55,453 bases of DNA, from assembly GCA_938039295.1 (NCBI GenBank), contig CALHUY010000077.1:1-55453 (forward strand). The letters run 5' to 3'. The DNA is from an uncultured Solobacterium sp. GTDB lineage: Bacteria; Bacillota_I; Bacilli_A; Erysipelotrichales; Erysipelotrichaceae. Of this stretch, positions 36,525-44,872 are shown one piece after another. The position numbers were made by a program, and so were the translations under genes. Position 1 is the stretch's first letter. The number at the start of each line of letters is the position of its first letter. A model generated the notes under the pieces. It had not been told where the DNA came from. It did not search any database and saw nothing but the letters and a program-made list of their open reading frames with translations.

Positions 36525-39315
36525 GGTTTGCACTCTTCTTCTTAAACAATATCTTTAGTTTACGTTTTGCAGCGTAAGGAAGAACAGCCTTAATCTTATC
36601 TTCACAACGATACATTCTAGAAGCGTCTGGTAAATCTCTTTGTAAGTGAATTGCATCGAATTCACAACGTGTTGTACATAGACCACAACCAATACACTTA
36701 TTAAGGTCCACAAATGTTGCGCCGCAGCCTAAACAACGTTTTGCTTCTGTACGGACTTGTTCATCCGTAAATGCCAAACGCATATCGTTGAATGTAGCCT
36801 TTGGATTTCCTTGTTTATGTCCAGGGACCTGTCGCTTAGCTGTATCAAATTCTTCTAATACAACGTCATCCTTATTTAATTCAATGAAATGACGTAGGTC
36901 ACGATTGATTGTCATGGATTGTCCTGGATGAACGAAACGATTAATGGAGTCTTCTACGATTCTACCAGCCGCAATTGCATCAATCGCAAATCTTGGACCT
37001 GTGTATACATCACCACCCACAAAGATATCTGGATCAGCAGTCTGTAATGTGACTGGGTCAGCCTTAGCAGTATTGTTGCGGTTAAGTTCAACCTTTGTAC
37101 CTTCTAAGAGCTCACCCCATTCAATCGATTGTCCAATGGATAATAATACATTCTTGCATGGAACTGTGATAGTTTCGTTTTCATCATATTGAGGATTAAA
37201 CTTACCATCCGCATCCTTCACAGATAAGCACTTCTTAAATACAACAGCTGTGACATTTCCATTTTCAGTTAAGATTTCCTTTGGTCCCCAACCATTCATA
37301 ACAGAAATATCTTCTTCCTTGGCTTCTAGCACTTCATCAGCAGCGGCAGGCATTTCCTTTTCAGACTCAAGACATAACATTGTAACTTTGCCTTCTGTTA
37401 AACGAACAGCAGTACGCGCAACGTCAACCGCAACATTACCACCACCGATGACGACTACATCACCTTCTAATCCATGTCTTAAAGCTTCATTATTTGCCTT
37501 TCGCAAGAACTCTACACCTGTTTGAACACCATTTGCGTCTTCACCAGGAACACCTGTCTTACGTCCACCTTGGGCACCAATCGCAATATAGAATGCTTTA
37601 TAGCCCTCACTACGTAATGATGGGATTGTTGTGTCCTTACCAATTTCAATGTTGTATTTAAACTCAACACCCATTTGACGTAGAACATCGATTTCAGCTT
37701 CGATAATATCTTTTTCTAAGCGGAAAGATGGAATACCATTCAGCAACATACCTCCTGCACGGCTTTCCTTTTCAAATACTGTTACAGGGTATCCATGCAT
37801 GCGTAGATAATACGCTGCAGAAAGACCAGCAGGTCCAGCACCGATAATCGCAATCTTATATTTATCAGACCACATTCCTCCATCATCCTTTTCGCATAGA
37901 GGAACAAAACGTGTCTCTGCATTTAATTCTTGTGCCGCAATGTACTTCTTGATTTCATCAATTGCGATAGGTTGGTCAACCTTACCACGTGTACATGCAT
38001 CTTCACAACGACGATTACAGATTGCTCCACATACTGCAGGGAATGGATTATCCTGCTTGATTAGTTTGAGGGCATCCATAAATCTTCCTTCAGAAGCCAT
38101 CTTTACATATCCTTGTACTGCTAAGTGAGCAGGACAAGCTGTCTTACATGGTGCTGTACCAGTGTCATAACAGTTAATCTTAGAAGTTTCACGATAATCT
38201 GGATTCCAATGGTCTTCGCCCCATTCTGTCTCATCTGGGAGTAATGTTGTTGGATACTTGATTGCGCCTAAACTTGTACATAACTTCTGACCAAGCTTTG
38301 CAGCACCTACTGGGCAAACTTCCACACACTTACCACAGGCAACACATTTTTCTTTCTCAACATGTGCTCGATATGCAGAACGCGATAAGTTTGGTGTATT
38401 GTACAACTGTGATGTACGTAATGCATTGCATACACCAGGTGCACAGTTACAGATACCTACAATCTTACCTTCACCATCAATATTCGTAATTTGATGTACA
38501 AAGCCATGACGTTCACCACGTTTCAAGATTTCTAAGACTTCGTCATAGGAAACATAACGTGCTCTACCACGATCAACCTGATATTCAGCCATGTCTCCAA
38601 CACCAATACAGAATTCACCATTGATTTCACCAGAGCCTTCACCGCGCATCTCTTGTTGGCGACGGCATGTACATTGACTAATTGCGTACTTATCATACTT
38701 ATCTAACCAGTGACTCAAGTGTTCTACAGATACAGATTGGTTTACATGTTCAATTGCCTTTTCTACAGGAATCACATGCATACCAATACCGCCTCCACCA
38801 AGTGGAACCATTGGTGTTACAGGTTCTAGTGGCATCTGTGTCATTAAGTTAAAGAATGTCGCAAGGTTTGGATGTGCTTCTGTTAGTTCATCATTCATCA
38901 TCATAAACTCAGCAGAACCTGGAACGAAAATAGGCACATTATACTGTTTCTCGTTCTCTGGATTTTCACGGTTCATCTCAATCAAACCAATCCAACAGAG
39001 ATGGTCAATCATCTTCTGTGTTTCTTCTAGCGTCATATTATTTTTCTTCGCTAGAACTTCCGGTTTATATCCAACACGAGTCTTCTTGAACGATAACATG
39101 AACTTTACTTCTTCTTTTGTAAGTAGTTCATCTAACATCCAGTATTCTGGATCTTCTGTTTTAACAGAATGTGTTAACTTTGCCTTGATACGGTTGGTAA
39201 TCATGCATGCAAGGTCTAGTAATAGTTTTTCCTTTTCTGGATCTGCTGCTACATAATTTGGATCTGGAACGAAGTCACGTTCATTCGTCATTCTCTTCTT
39301 TGGGGCAGTTGTCAT
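36517..39315 (-). CDS. multi-domain iron-sulfur flavoprotein oxidoreductase (GltD-like)
   Basis: About 932 residues. Order: N-terminal winged-helix-like region (about 1-120); an Fe-S module with CTCRRQ, a Cys in GEFCIG and CNCAPGVC; a ferredoxin motif CVACGKCVEVCP; the GltD-type N-terminal Fe-S domain (CKTACPAHL and CGAICNRRCEDAC); FAD site GAGPAGLSAAYYLR; NAD(P) site GGGNVAVDVARTA; and a C-terminal 4Fe-4S pair (CLGCG, CIGCGLCTTRC). It should move electrons between NAD(P)H and ferredoxin or a partner enzyme in the cytoplasm. It sits between hypB and hypA, which suggests a partner of a nickel hydrogenase or a related system. Start chosen at the ATG at 39315, 5 bases after the hypB stop. Confidence 0.8.
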   Translation of the reverse strand: MTTAPKKRMTNERDFVPDPNYVAADPEKEKLLLDLACMITNRIKAKLTHSVKTEDPEYWMLDELLTKEEVKFMLSFKKTRVGYKPEVLAKKNNMTLEETQKMIDHLCWIGLIEMNRENPENEKQYNVPIFVPGSAEFMMMNDELTEAHPNLATFFNLMTQMPLEPVTPMVPLGGGGIGMHVIPVEKAIEHVNQSVSVEHLSHWLDKYDKYAISQCTCRRQQEMRGEGSGEINGEFCIGVGDMAEYQVDRGRARYVSYDEVLEILKRGERHGFVHQITNIDGEGKIVGICNCAPGVCNALRTSQLYNTPNLSRSAYRAHVEKEKCVACGKCVEVCPVGAAKLGQKLCTSLGAIKYPTTLLPDETEWGEDHWNPDYRETSKINCYDTGTAPCKTACPAHLAVQGYVKMASEGRFMDALKLIKQDNPFPAVCGAICNRRCEDACTRGKVDQPIAIDEIKKYIAAQELNAETRFVPLCEKDDGGMWSDKYKIAIIGAGPAGLSAAYYLRMHGYPVTVFEKESRAGGMLLNGIPSFRLEKDIIEAEIDVLRQMGVEFKYNIEIGKDTTIPSLRSEGYKAFYIAIGAQGGRKTGVPGEDANGVQTGVEFLRKANNEALRHGLEGDVVVIGGGNVAVDVARTAVRLTEGKVTMLCLESEKEMPAAADEVLEAKEEDISVMNGWGPKEILTENGNVTAVVFKKCLSVKDADGKFNPQYDENETITVPCKNVLLSIGQSIEWGELLEGTKVELNRNNTAKADPVTLQTADPDIFVGGDVYTGPRFAIDAIAAGRIVEDSINRFVHPGQSMTINRDLRHFIELNKDDVVLEEFDTAKRQVPGHKQGNPKATFNDMRLAFTDEQVRTEAKRCLGCGATFVDLNKCIGCGLCTTRCEFDAIHLQRDLPDASRMYRCEDKIKAVLPYAAKRKLKILFKKKSANHA

Positions 39316-39320
39316 AATTA

Positions 39321-39980
39321 TTATCTCTCTTTCCACTCAGTTACTTCTTGTTGTAACCAGTTTAGCCACTCTTGCATTCCCTCTTTGGTTTTAGCACTCA
39401 CTGGAAATATCTGAATATTTGGATTCAAACGCTTTACACGTTTGATACATGTTTCTAAATCAAAATCAAAATATGGTAGCGCATCAATCTTACTGATGAC
39501 TAGGGCATCACTCTTTTCAAACATCAATGGATATTTGAGAGGTTTGTCATCACCTTCTGTCACACTTAGAATCATGACATTCTTTCCAGCACCTGTATCA
39601 TATTCTGCAGGACAAATTAGATTTCCCACATTCTCCAAGAATGCTAAATCGATAGCGTGCTCCTTCATCGCATCAATACCAGTCTTTGTCATTCCTGCAT
39701 CCATATGACACATGCCATCTGTATGTACCTGTACTGCTACAGCACCTAACTGTTCGATTCTTTCTGCATCGACTGCCGATTCAATATCAGCTTCTAAAAC
39801 TGCAATCTTAATATCAGTTAACATCTGTATCGTTGAACTTAAAAGTGTGGTCTTACCAGAGCCAGGAGAACTCATTAGGTTGATAAGCAGTGTTCCCTGT
39901 TTTTTCATTTGTGCACGTAGTGCATCTGCATCCATGTCATTTGATGCAGTAATACTCTTATGGAGTTCTATGATTTTCAT
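39321..39980 (-). CDS. hypB: nickel insertion GTPase HypB, second copy
   Basis: 219 residues. P-loop SSPGSGKTT, EADIES, the metal-site GMCHMD and CPAEYDTGA, and the guanine-binding SKID are present. The long N-terminal CxxCGC or histidine-rich nickel store of some HypB proteins is absent. HypB uses GTP to drive nickel transfer with HypA. The start overlaps the first hypB by 4 bases. The two copies are related but clearly divergent, so this is not a recent duplication. Confidence 0.9.
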   Translation of the reverse strand: MKIIELHKSITASNDMDADALRAQMKKQGTLLINLMSSPGSGKTTLLSSTIQMLTDIKIAVLEADIESAVDAERIEQLGAVAVQVHTDGMCHMDAGMTKTGIDAMKEHAIDLAFLENVGNLICPAEYDTGAGKNVMILSVTEGDDKPLKYPLMFEKSDALVISKIDALPYFDFDLETCIKRVKRLNPNIQIFPVSAKTKEGMQEWLNWLQQEVTEWKER

Positions 39981-40645
39981 TCAGCATTCCTCCACGCTTC
40001 GATACGTTTGCGTATCGCAGTCATCATGTCATCAAATCCTTCACCAGTCTTTGCGCTGATTGGATAGAATTCCATATTTGGATTTAGCTTACGTACATGG
40101 TCCTTACAGCGTTCTTCATCAAAATCAAAGATAGCCTTTGTATCAATTTTATTAAAAAGTAAGATATCCCCCACCTGAAACATGAGTGGATATTTTAGTG
40201 GCTTATCATCACCCTCTGGAATACTTAGAATAACTAATTTTAAATTCGCACCAGTATCAAACTCAGCTGGACATACCAAGTTACCAATATTCTCCAAAAT
40301 CACAACATCTAAATCTTCAATGTTGAGTCTATCCATTCCGCGGGCAGTCATATCTGCTGTCATATGACAACTACCACCTGTATGGAGCTGAATTACTTTT
40401 ACTCCTAGATTAGAAATTGTCTTTGCGTCCACATCAGAATCGACGTCCGCTTCCATCACACCTACGCGGTAATCCTTCTTCAACTCCTTTATCATTCTGA
40501 CGAGTGTTGTTGTCTTACCTGCACCTGGCGAAGCCATTAAATTAATGAGATATACACGATGATCTTTTAATGTATCACGTACTTTTTGGGCTTCCAAGGT
40601 GTTATCTGCACTCAACCGTTCTTTGGTCTCGAAAATTTCGTACAT
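39977..40645 (-). CDS. hypB: nickel insertion GTPase HypB, first copy
   Basis: About 222 residues. P-loop ASPGAGKTT, EADVDSDVD, GSCHMTADM, ILENIGNLVCPAEFD and NKID mark it as HypB. The start at 40645 has AAGGAG 6 bases upstream; a longer frame would overlap the promoter region. It is the first gene of a four-gene operon (hypB, hypB, flavoprotein, hypA). The pair might form a heterodimer or serve two different nickel enzymes. Confidence 0.9.
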   Translation of the reverse strand: MYEIFETKERLSADNTLEAQKVRDTLKDHRVYLINLMASPGAGKTTTLVRMIKELKKDYRVGVMEADVDSDVDAKTISNLGVKVIQLHTGGSCHMTADMTARGMDRLNIEDLDVVILENIGNLVCPAEFDTGANLKLVILSIPEGDDKPLKYPLMFQVGDILLFNKIDTKAIFDFDEERCKDHVRKLNPNMEFYPISAKTGEGFDDMMTAIRKRIEAWRNAE

Positions 40646-40673
40646 ATTTACTCCTTGTTGTTTATTTTTATAC

Positions 40674-40702
40674 ATTTTAATATTTAATTAGTTTTTTCAC
40701 AA
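40674..40702 (-). promoter_or_regulatory. promoter of the hyp operon
   Basis: Minus strand: -35 TTGTGA (40697-40702), 17-base spacer, -10 TAAAAT (40674-40679), about 30 bases before the first hypB start. Confidence 0.5.
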
Positions 40703-40736
40703 GATAACATAGTACTACAAAATCCTTTGAAAGTAT

Positions 40737-40766
40737 AAAAAAGAATGCCATTTTTTGACATTCTTT
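40737..40766 (-). terminator. second terminator behind copA
   Basis: AAGAATGTCA/TGGCATTCTT (one G-U pair) around an A-rich loop, followed by TTTTTTAT on the minus strand. It lies about 65 bases beyond the first copA terminator and insulates the hyp promoter. Confidence 0.75.
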
Positions 40767-40800
40767 CTTGTATGCATGGTTTGATAAAACTAACCGAAAA

Positions 40801-40827
40801 AGATATCGATGAATATCATCGATATCT
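40801..40827 (-). terminator. terminator of the csoR-copA operon
   Basis: An 11-bp perfect stem AGATATCGATG/CATCGATATCT with a 5-base loop followed by TTTTTCGG on the minus strand, just after the copA stop. Confidence 0.85.
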
Positions 40828-40832
40828 AGTTG

Positions 40833-41042
40833 TTACTCAATTCCTGTAACTGTATAATCTTCTGCTTCAACAGCTTTACGTAACTCTTCATTAGATACTT
40901 CTTTATTTAATGTTACGATAGCCTGCTTACTAACATGTGATACTTCGGCAGATGATACACCATCAATCTTTTCTAGTGCATTCTTTACAGCCTTTTCACA
41001 ATGACCACACACCATACCTTCAATCATAATCTTCTTTTCCAT
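40833..41042 (-). CDS. possible internal start: free CopZ-like copper chaperone
   Basis: Within copA, an in-frame ATG (41040-41042) is preceded by AAGAGGA (41050-41056) with 7 bases between, an ideal Shine-Dalgarno arrangement. Translation from it would give a 69-residue protein starting MEKKIMIEGMVCGHC, the size and sequence type of the CopZ chaperone. This would let one gene make both the fused pump and a free chaperone. Seen: start signals and the domain. Inferred: that they are used. Confidence 0.5.
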   Translation of the reverse strand: MEKKIMIEGMVCGHCEKAVKNALEKIDGVSSAEVSHVSKQAIVTLNKEVSNEELRKAVEAEDYTVTGIE

Positions 41043-43361
41043 TTGTTTTTCCTCTTTTCTTTCTATATGTTTTTCTCTTTGAATATGTTTTTCTTCAATA
41101 TCTTTATCAATCTTAAATAAATTTAATCTTAAAGCATTCATGCATACTGTAACACTTGATAATGCCATCGCTGCTGCACCGAACATTGGATTCATCGACA
41201 ATCCAAATAAACCAGCTGCTAATGGAATACAAATCAAGTTGTAGAAGAATGCCCAGAATAGATTCTCTTTGACATTACGCAGTGTTGCTCGACTCAGTCT
41301 AACAGCTCTAACAACATCTGTTAATGTAGAGTTAGACAATACGATATCTGCAGAATCAATTGCGACATCAGTACCTGCACCAATCGCAATACCAATATCT
41401 GCTTTTGTCAGTGCTGGTGCATCATTGATACCATCACCAACCATCGCAACTTTTCCTTGTTTTTGAAGTTCTGAGATAACTGCTTCTTTTCCATCTGGTT
41501 TTACACCAGCCACAACACGGTCAACACCTGCAACCTTCGCAATCGCACTAGCAGTACGCTCATTATCACCCGTTAACATAACTACCTGCATACCCAGCTT
41601 CTTTAGCTTTGTAATTGCGTCGAATGAATCTTCCTTGATTGTATCTGCAGCGGTAATCATACCTATGAGTTTCCCATCTTGTGCAAAGAATAATGGTGTC
41701 TTACCTTCACTTGCATATGCATCTGCTTTTGCTTGGATGTCTTGAGATATATCTGTGATTGTACGTATATAACTCATTGATCCTGCTTGAATGAGATGAT
41801 GATTTAATGTCGCTTCGATACCACTACCAACAACATTCTTGAACTGTTCTGTTGGTAATGCTTGAATATTTTCTTGTTGTGCTTTCGCAATGATTGCTTT
41901 GGCAAATGGATGCTCGGATTTCTGTTCAACAGAATATGCGATTTGAAGTAAATCATTTTTACTCATATCTCCAATTGGATAGATATCCTTTACAACTGGT
42001 TGTCCAGTTGTAATCGTTCCCGTCTTATCGAGTGCGATAATATTCATCTTGCCCATTTCTTCTAATGATTCAGATGTTTTAAATAAGATACCATGTTGGA
42101 AGCCAATTCCATTTCCCACCATGATGGCGACTGGTGTTGCTAGTCCTAATGCACATGGACAGGAAATAACGAGTACCGAGATTGCACGTTCAAGTGCATA
42201 TACAAAGCTAGCTCCTGCAAGTAACCAACCAATCATTACAATAATGGAAATGACAATGACCGCAGGCACGAATACTGCAGAGATTTGATCAGCTATCTTA
42301 GCAATCGGAGCCTTTGTGGCAGCCGCATCACTAACCATCTGAATGATCTTAGAAAGTGTCGTATCTTTTCCAACATGCGTAGCCTTCGCTTGTAAATATC
42401 CAGAAATATTTAATGTACCTGCACTAATCGTATCATTGACACTCTTATCCACTGGTACCGATTCACCTGTTAAAGCGGATTCATTGATGGAACTATCGCC
42501 TGAAATTATCACTCCATCTACCGGAATACTTTCACCTGGTTTTACAACGAAGATATCATCTAATTTCACTTCATCGATATTAACGATTGTTTCAACACCA
42601 TCACGAATGACCGTTGCCTTCTTAGGTGCTAATTTCATTAAACTCTTTAGCGCATCTGTTGTCTTACCCTTCGACATCGCTTCTAGCATCTTACCAATTG
42701 TGATAAATACCAGTATCATTGCGGCAGATTCAAAATATAACTGATTGTGATAGAGTGGCATCAATTCCATGTTCTCCACACCGTTTGTAATCTGCACTGT
42801 CATCACAAACAACACGTATACTGACCAAACAAATGATACAGAAGAACCTAATGCAACTAATGTGTCCATGTTTGGAGAACCATGCATGAATGACTTAAAT
42901 CCACTGATAAAGAACTTCTTATTGATAATCATCACAATTAATGTTAGAAACATCTGTGTTAAACCTAAACCAATATGATTGTGATTTAAGAAGGATGGTA
43001 ATGGCAAGCCTAACATGCCATGACCCATCGTGATATACATTAGGATCACTAAGTAGCCTAGTGAATACCATAGACGCTTCTTTAACTTCGGTGTCTCATG
43101 ATCCTGTAAAGCTTCCTCTTCTGCAGAAACACTAGCTGTATTTTCTTTTTCAATATTAGTCTCTGACTGTAACTTTGCACTGTAACCCGCATTCTCGACA
43201 GCTTTTATAACCGCATTTGGATCTGCGTTACCTTCAACTCCCATGGAATTTGTTAGTAGACTGACTGCACAGGATTGTACACCATCTACCTTGGATACAG
43301 CTTTTTCAACTCTGGCTTGGCAAGACGCACAAGTCATACCTTCTACAATATATTTTTCCAT
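40833..43361 (-). CDS. copA: copper-exporting P1B-type ATPase with C-terminal CopZ-like domain
   Basis: 842 residues. N-terminal heavy-metal domain with MTCASC; eight membrane helices with the SCPCALGLATP copper site; TGES; phosphorylation site DKTGT; SEHPFAKA; GDGINDAPAL. After the last helix pair and a charged linker rich in Lys/Glu, a second heavy-metal domain with MVCGHC forms the C-terminus. Such a C-terminal domain is unusual; it reads as a CopZ chaperone fused to the pump. Cu(I) is exported from the cytoplasm. It follows csoR by 16 bases and shares its copper-regulated promoter. Confidence 0.95.
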   Translation of the reverse strand: MEKYIVEGMTCASCQARVEKAVSKVDGVQSCAVSLLTNSMGVEGNADPNAVIKAVENAGYSAKLQSETNIEKENTASVSAEEEALQDHETPKLKKRLWYSLGYLVILMYITMGHGMLGLPLPSFLNHNHIGLGLTQMFLTLIVMIINKKFFISGFKSFMHGSPNMDTLVALGSSVSFVWSVYVLFVMTVQITNGVENMELMPLYHNQLYFESAAMILVFITIGKMLEAMSKGKTTDALKSLMKLAPKKATVIRDGVETIVNIDEVKLDDIFVVKPGESIPVDGVIISGDSSINESALTGESVPVDKSVNDTISAGTLNISGYLQAKATHVGKDTTLSKIIQMVSDAAATKAPIAKIADQISAVFVPAVIVISIIVMIGWLLAGASFVYALERAISVLVISCPCALGLATPVAIMVGNGIGFQHGILFKTSESLEEMGKMNIIALDKTGTITTGQPVVKDIYPIGDMSKNDLLQIAYSVEQKSEHPFAKAIIAKAQQENIQALPTEQFKNVVGSGIEATLNHHLIQAGSMSYIRTITDISQDIQAKADAYASEGKTPLFFAQDGKLIGMITAADTIKEDSFDAITKLKKLGMQVVMLTGDNERTASAIAKVAGVDRVVAGVKPDGKEAVISELQKQGKVAMVGDGINDAPALTKADIGIAIGAGTDVAIDSADIVLSNSTLTDVVRAVRLSRATLRNVKENLFWAFFYNLICIPLAAGLFGLSMNPMFGAAAMALSSVTVCMNALRLNLFKIDKDIEEKHIQREKHIERKEEKQMEKKIMIEGMVCGHCEKAVKNALEKIDGVSSAEVSHVSKQAIVTLNKEVSNEELRKAVEAEDYTVTGIE

Positions 43362-43377
43362 AAAACCTCATTTCTAA

Positions 43378-43671
43378 TTACTTCATTAACTTCTGAAGTA
43401 CTGTTACGAGTTCATCAATTGACTCATCTTTTCCTTGTCGAATATCTGTTGCGACACAGCCACGAATGTGGCATGCCAATAATTCTTTATTAAAACTATT
43501 TAAGGCACTTGTAACAGCAGATACCTGAACCAAGATATCTGGACAGTATAAATCATCCTCGACCATCTTCTGTATTCCACGTACCTGACCTTCAATCCGC
43601 TTTAATCTTGTCACAAGCTTCTTCTGCTCATCAGCAGTTCTTTTTTTATGTCTTACTTCACATTGATGCAT
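43378..43671 (-). CDS. csoR: copper-sensing repressor CsoR
   Basis: 97 residues, all-helical DUF156 family. The Cu(I) ligands are visible as Cys in DLYCPDIL and His/Cys in ACHIRGC. Copper binding releases CsoR from DNA. The palindrome at 43701-43722 in the promoter upstream is its expected operator, so it represses itself and copA. It is the first gene of the csoR-copA operon. Confidence 0.95.
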   Translation of the reverse strand: MHQCEVRHKKRTADEQKKLVTRLKRIEGQVRGIQKMVEDDLYCPDILVQVSAVTSALNSFNKELLACHIRGCVATDIRQGKDESIDELVTVLQKLMK

Positions 43672-43697
43672 CTAACACACCTCCGTTTTACATATCT

Positions 43698-43726
43698 GTT
43701 ATATACCCCCATAGGGTATATGTCAA
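43698..43726 (-). promoter_or_regulatory. csoR-copA promoter with CsoR operator
   Basis: Minus strand: -35 TTGACA (43721-43726), 17-base spacer, -10 TATAAC (43698-43703). The spacer is filled by the near-palindrome ATATACCCTATGGGGGTATAT (43702-43722), which matches the GC-centred TACCCnnnnGGGGTA operators known for CsoR. Repressor binding would cover the whole promoter. Confidence 0.9.
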
Positions 43727-43741
43727 GAAATACTATCTCAA

Positions 43742-43768
43742 GAAAAAAACGTAGATTTCTCTACGTTT
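43742..43768 (-). terminator. terminator of the epimerase-like gene
   Basis: AAACGTAGA/TCTACGTTT with a 4-base loop, beginning at the stop codon, followed by TTTTTTTC on the minus strand. Confidence 0.9.
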
Positions 43769-44786
43769 AGAATTTTGCATTGAATCTACCCATATAGGCA
43801 TGGTAATCATTCACCACCTGATCACACCATACGTCAAAGTCAGAATCTTCAATTCTTGATTCACTATGTTCCCAGATATATTGTGTATAAAGCTCAATTC
43901 CTTTTTCTAAATTGATTAAGCATTTAAAGTCAGGAATTAATGTATCCCTTACGATATCTGTATACAGATTAGAGAATTGTTTATCTCCAGCAATCTGTTC
44001 TGAAAGAGGATACTTTGTGCTCATCGCAAGTGTTTCAGATGCGATATGTACTTTCTGTACCTTACGATTTAAAGCCTTTCCTAATGAATCGTAAATCATA
44101 TCCCAAGTTACAATCTCTGGATTAACGAGATTAATAGAACGATTGATTGCATTCATATTTCCAATCAGTTGAATAAAGTTATACGCAAAGTCATAGCTAT
44201 GCATCATATGCCAGATGGATTGGCCATCCCCATGAATAATCACTGGTTTATCATTCAGAATTCTCGATACGACACTCCAGCAATTCTTACCCTTTACACT
44301 GAGCGGGAAACGGTCAAAGCCATAAGTCTGTGAAGGTCTAACGATAGTGATTGGAAAGCCCTTCTTCGCAGCTTGGTTGAATACATCTTCACAGGCCGCC
44401 TTATCTCTTCCATACTTTGACAATCGATTCTTCTGTACAGAATCTTCATTGAGAATGAAGTTATTTTCATGGTTGAATACAACGACAGTAGAGATGAAAA
44501 TATATTGTCTTGTATGATTTTGGAATAGATACACACGATCTTTTGCTTGGTCTGGTGTATAGACCACGAAGTCAATGACCGCATCAAATACAGTATTGCC
44601 AATAATCTTCTGCATCTCAGCTGTATCATTGGCGTCACAGATAATATGGTTTGCTATTACAGGTAATGGACGATGTCCACGATTGATAACATATAGTTCT
44701 GTATCACGACTTTTCGCTAGCATTCCTAGTACAGCTGAAGAAATAACACCAGTACCTCCGATAATTAAAATCTTGCGTCCACTCAT
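43767..44786 (-). CDS. NAD-dependent epimerase/dehydratase family protein
   Basis: About 339 residues. Rossmann motif GGTGVISSAV at the N-terminus, substrate-side YGRDKAA (YxxxK), and the later GDGQSIWHMMHSYDFA region show an extended short-chain dehydrogenase of the nucleotide-sugar epimerase or CSP41-like type. The first glycine motif (IIGGTGVIS) resembles atypical members. The substrate is unknown. The start at 44786 has GGGGAGG upstream. It is a single-gene unit with a perfect terminator. Confidence 0.75.
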   Translation of the reverse strand: MSGRKILIIGGTGVISSAVLGMLAKSRDTELYVINRGHRPLPVIANHIICDANDTAEMQKIIGNTVFDAVIDFVVYTPDQAKDRVYLFQNHTRQYIFISTVVVFNHENNFILNEDSVQKNRLSKYGRDKAACEDVFNQAAKKGFPITIVRPSQTYGFDRFPLSVKGKNCWSVVSRILNDKPVIIHGDGQSIWHMMHSYDFAYNFIQLIGNMNAINRSINLVNPEIVTWDMIYDSLGKALNRKVQKVHIASETLAMSTKYPLSEQIAGDKQFSNLYTDIVRDTLIPDFKCLINLEKGIELYTQYIWEHSESRIEDSDFDVWCDQVVNDYHAYMGRFNAKF

Positions 44787-44832
44787 CCTTACCTCCCCAC
44801 TATCTAAAACTAGATACAATTATTATATAAGA

Positions 44833-44868
44833 AAACCCCATAAAGTTGTTATCAAACATTACAGGGTT
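44833..44868 (-). terminator. terminator of the L,D-transpeptidase gene
   Basis: AACCCTGTAA pairs with TTATGGGGTT (two G-U pairs and one bulge) around a small inner hairpin; a T-rich stretch follows on the minus strand. The sequence starts 4 bases after the stop codon. Confidence 0.6.
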
Positions 44869-44872
44869 CATT

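Noticed and set aside
36525..36533. Start of hypA at the upstream ATG at 36533
   Set aside because: HypA needs Met-His-Glu at its N-terminus, which only the ATG at 36524 provides.
42343..42744. 133-codon frame opposite to copA
   Set aside because: It is antisense to a well-identified gene, with Ser/Thr-rich composition caused by complementarity; the same holds for 19509-19925 (opposite the M18 gene), 14606-14935 (opposite sbcC) and other overlapping frames.
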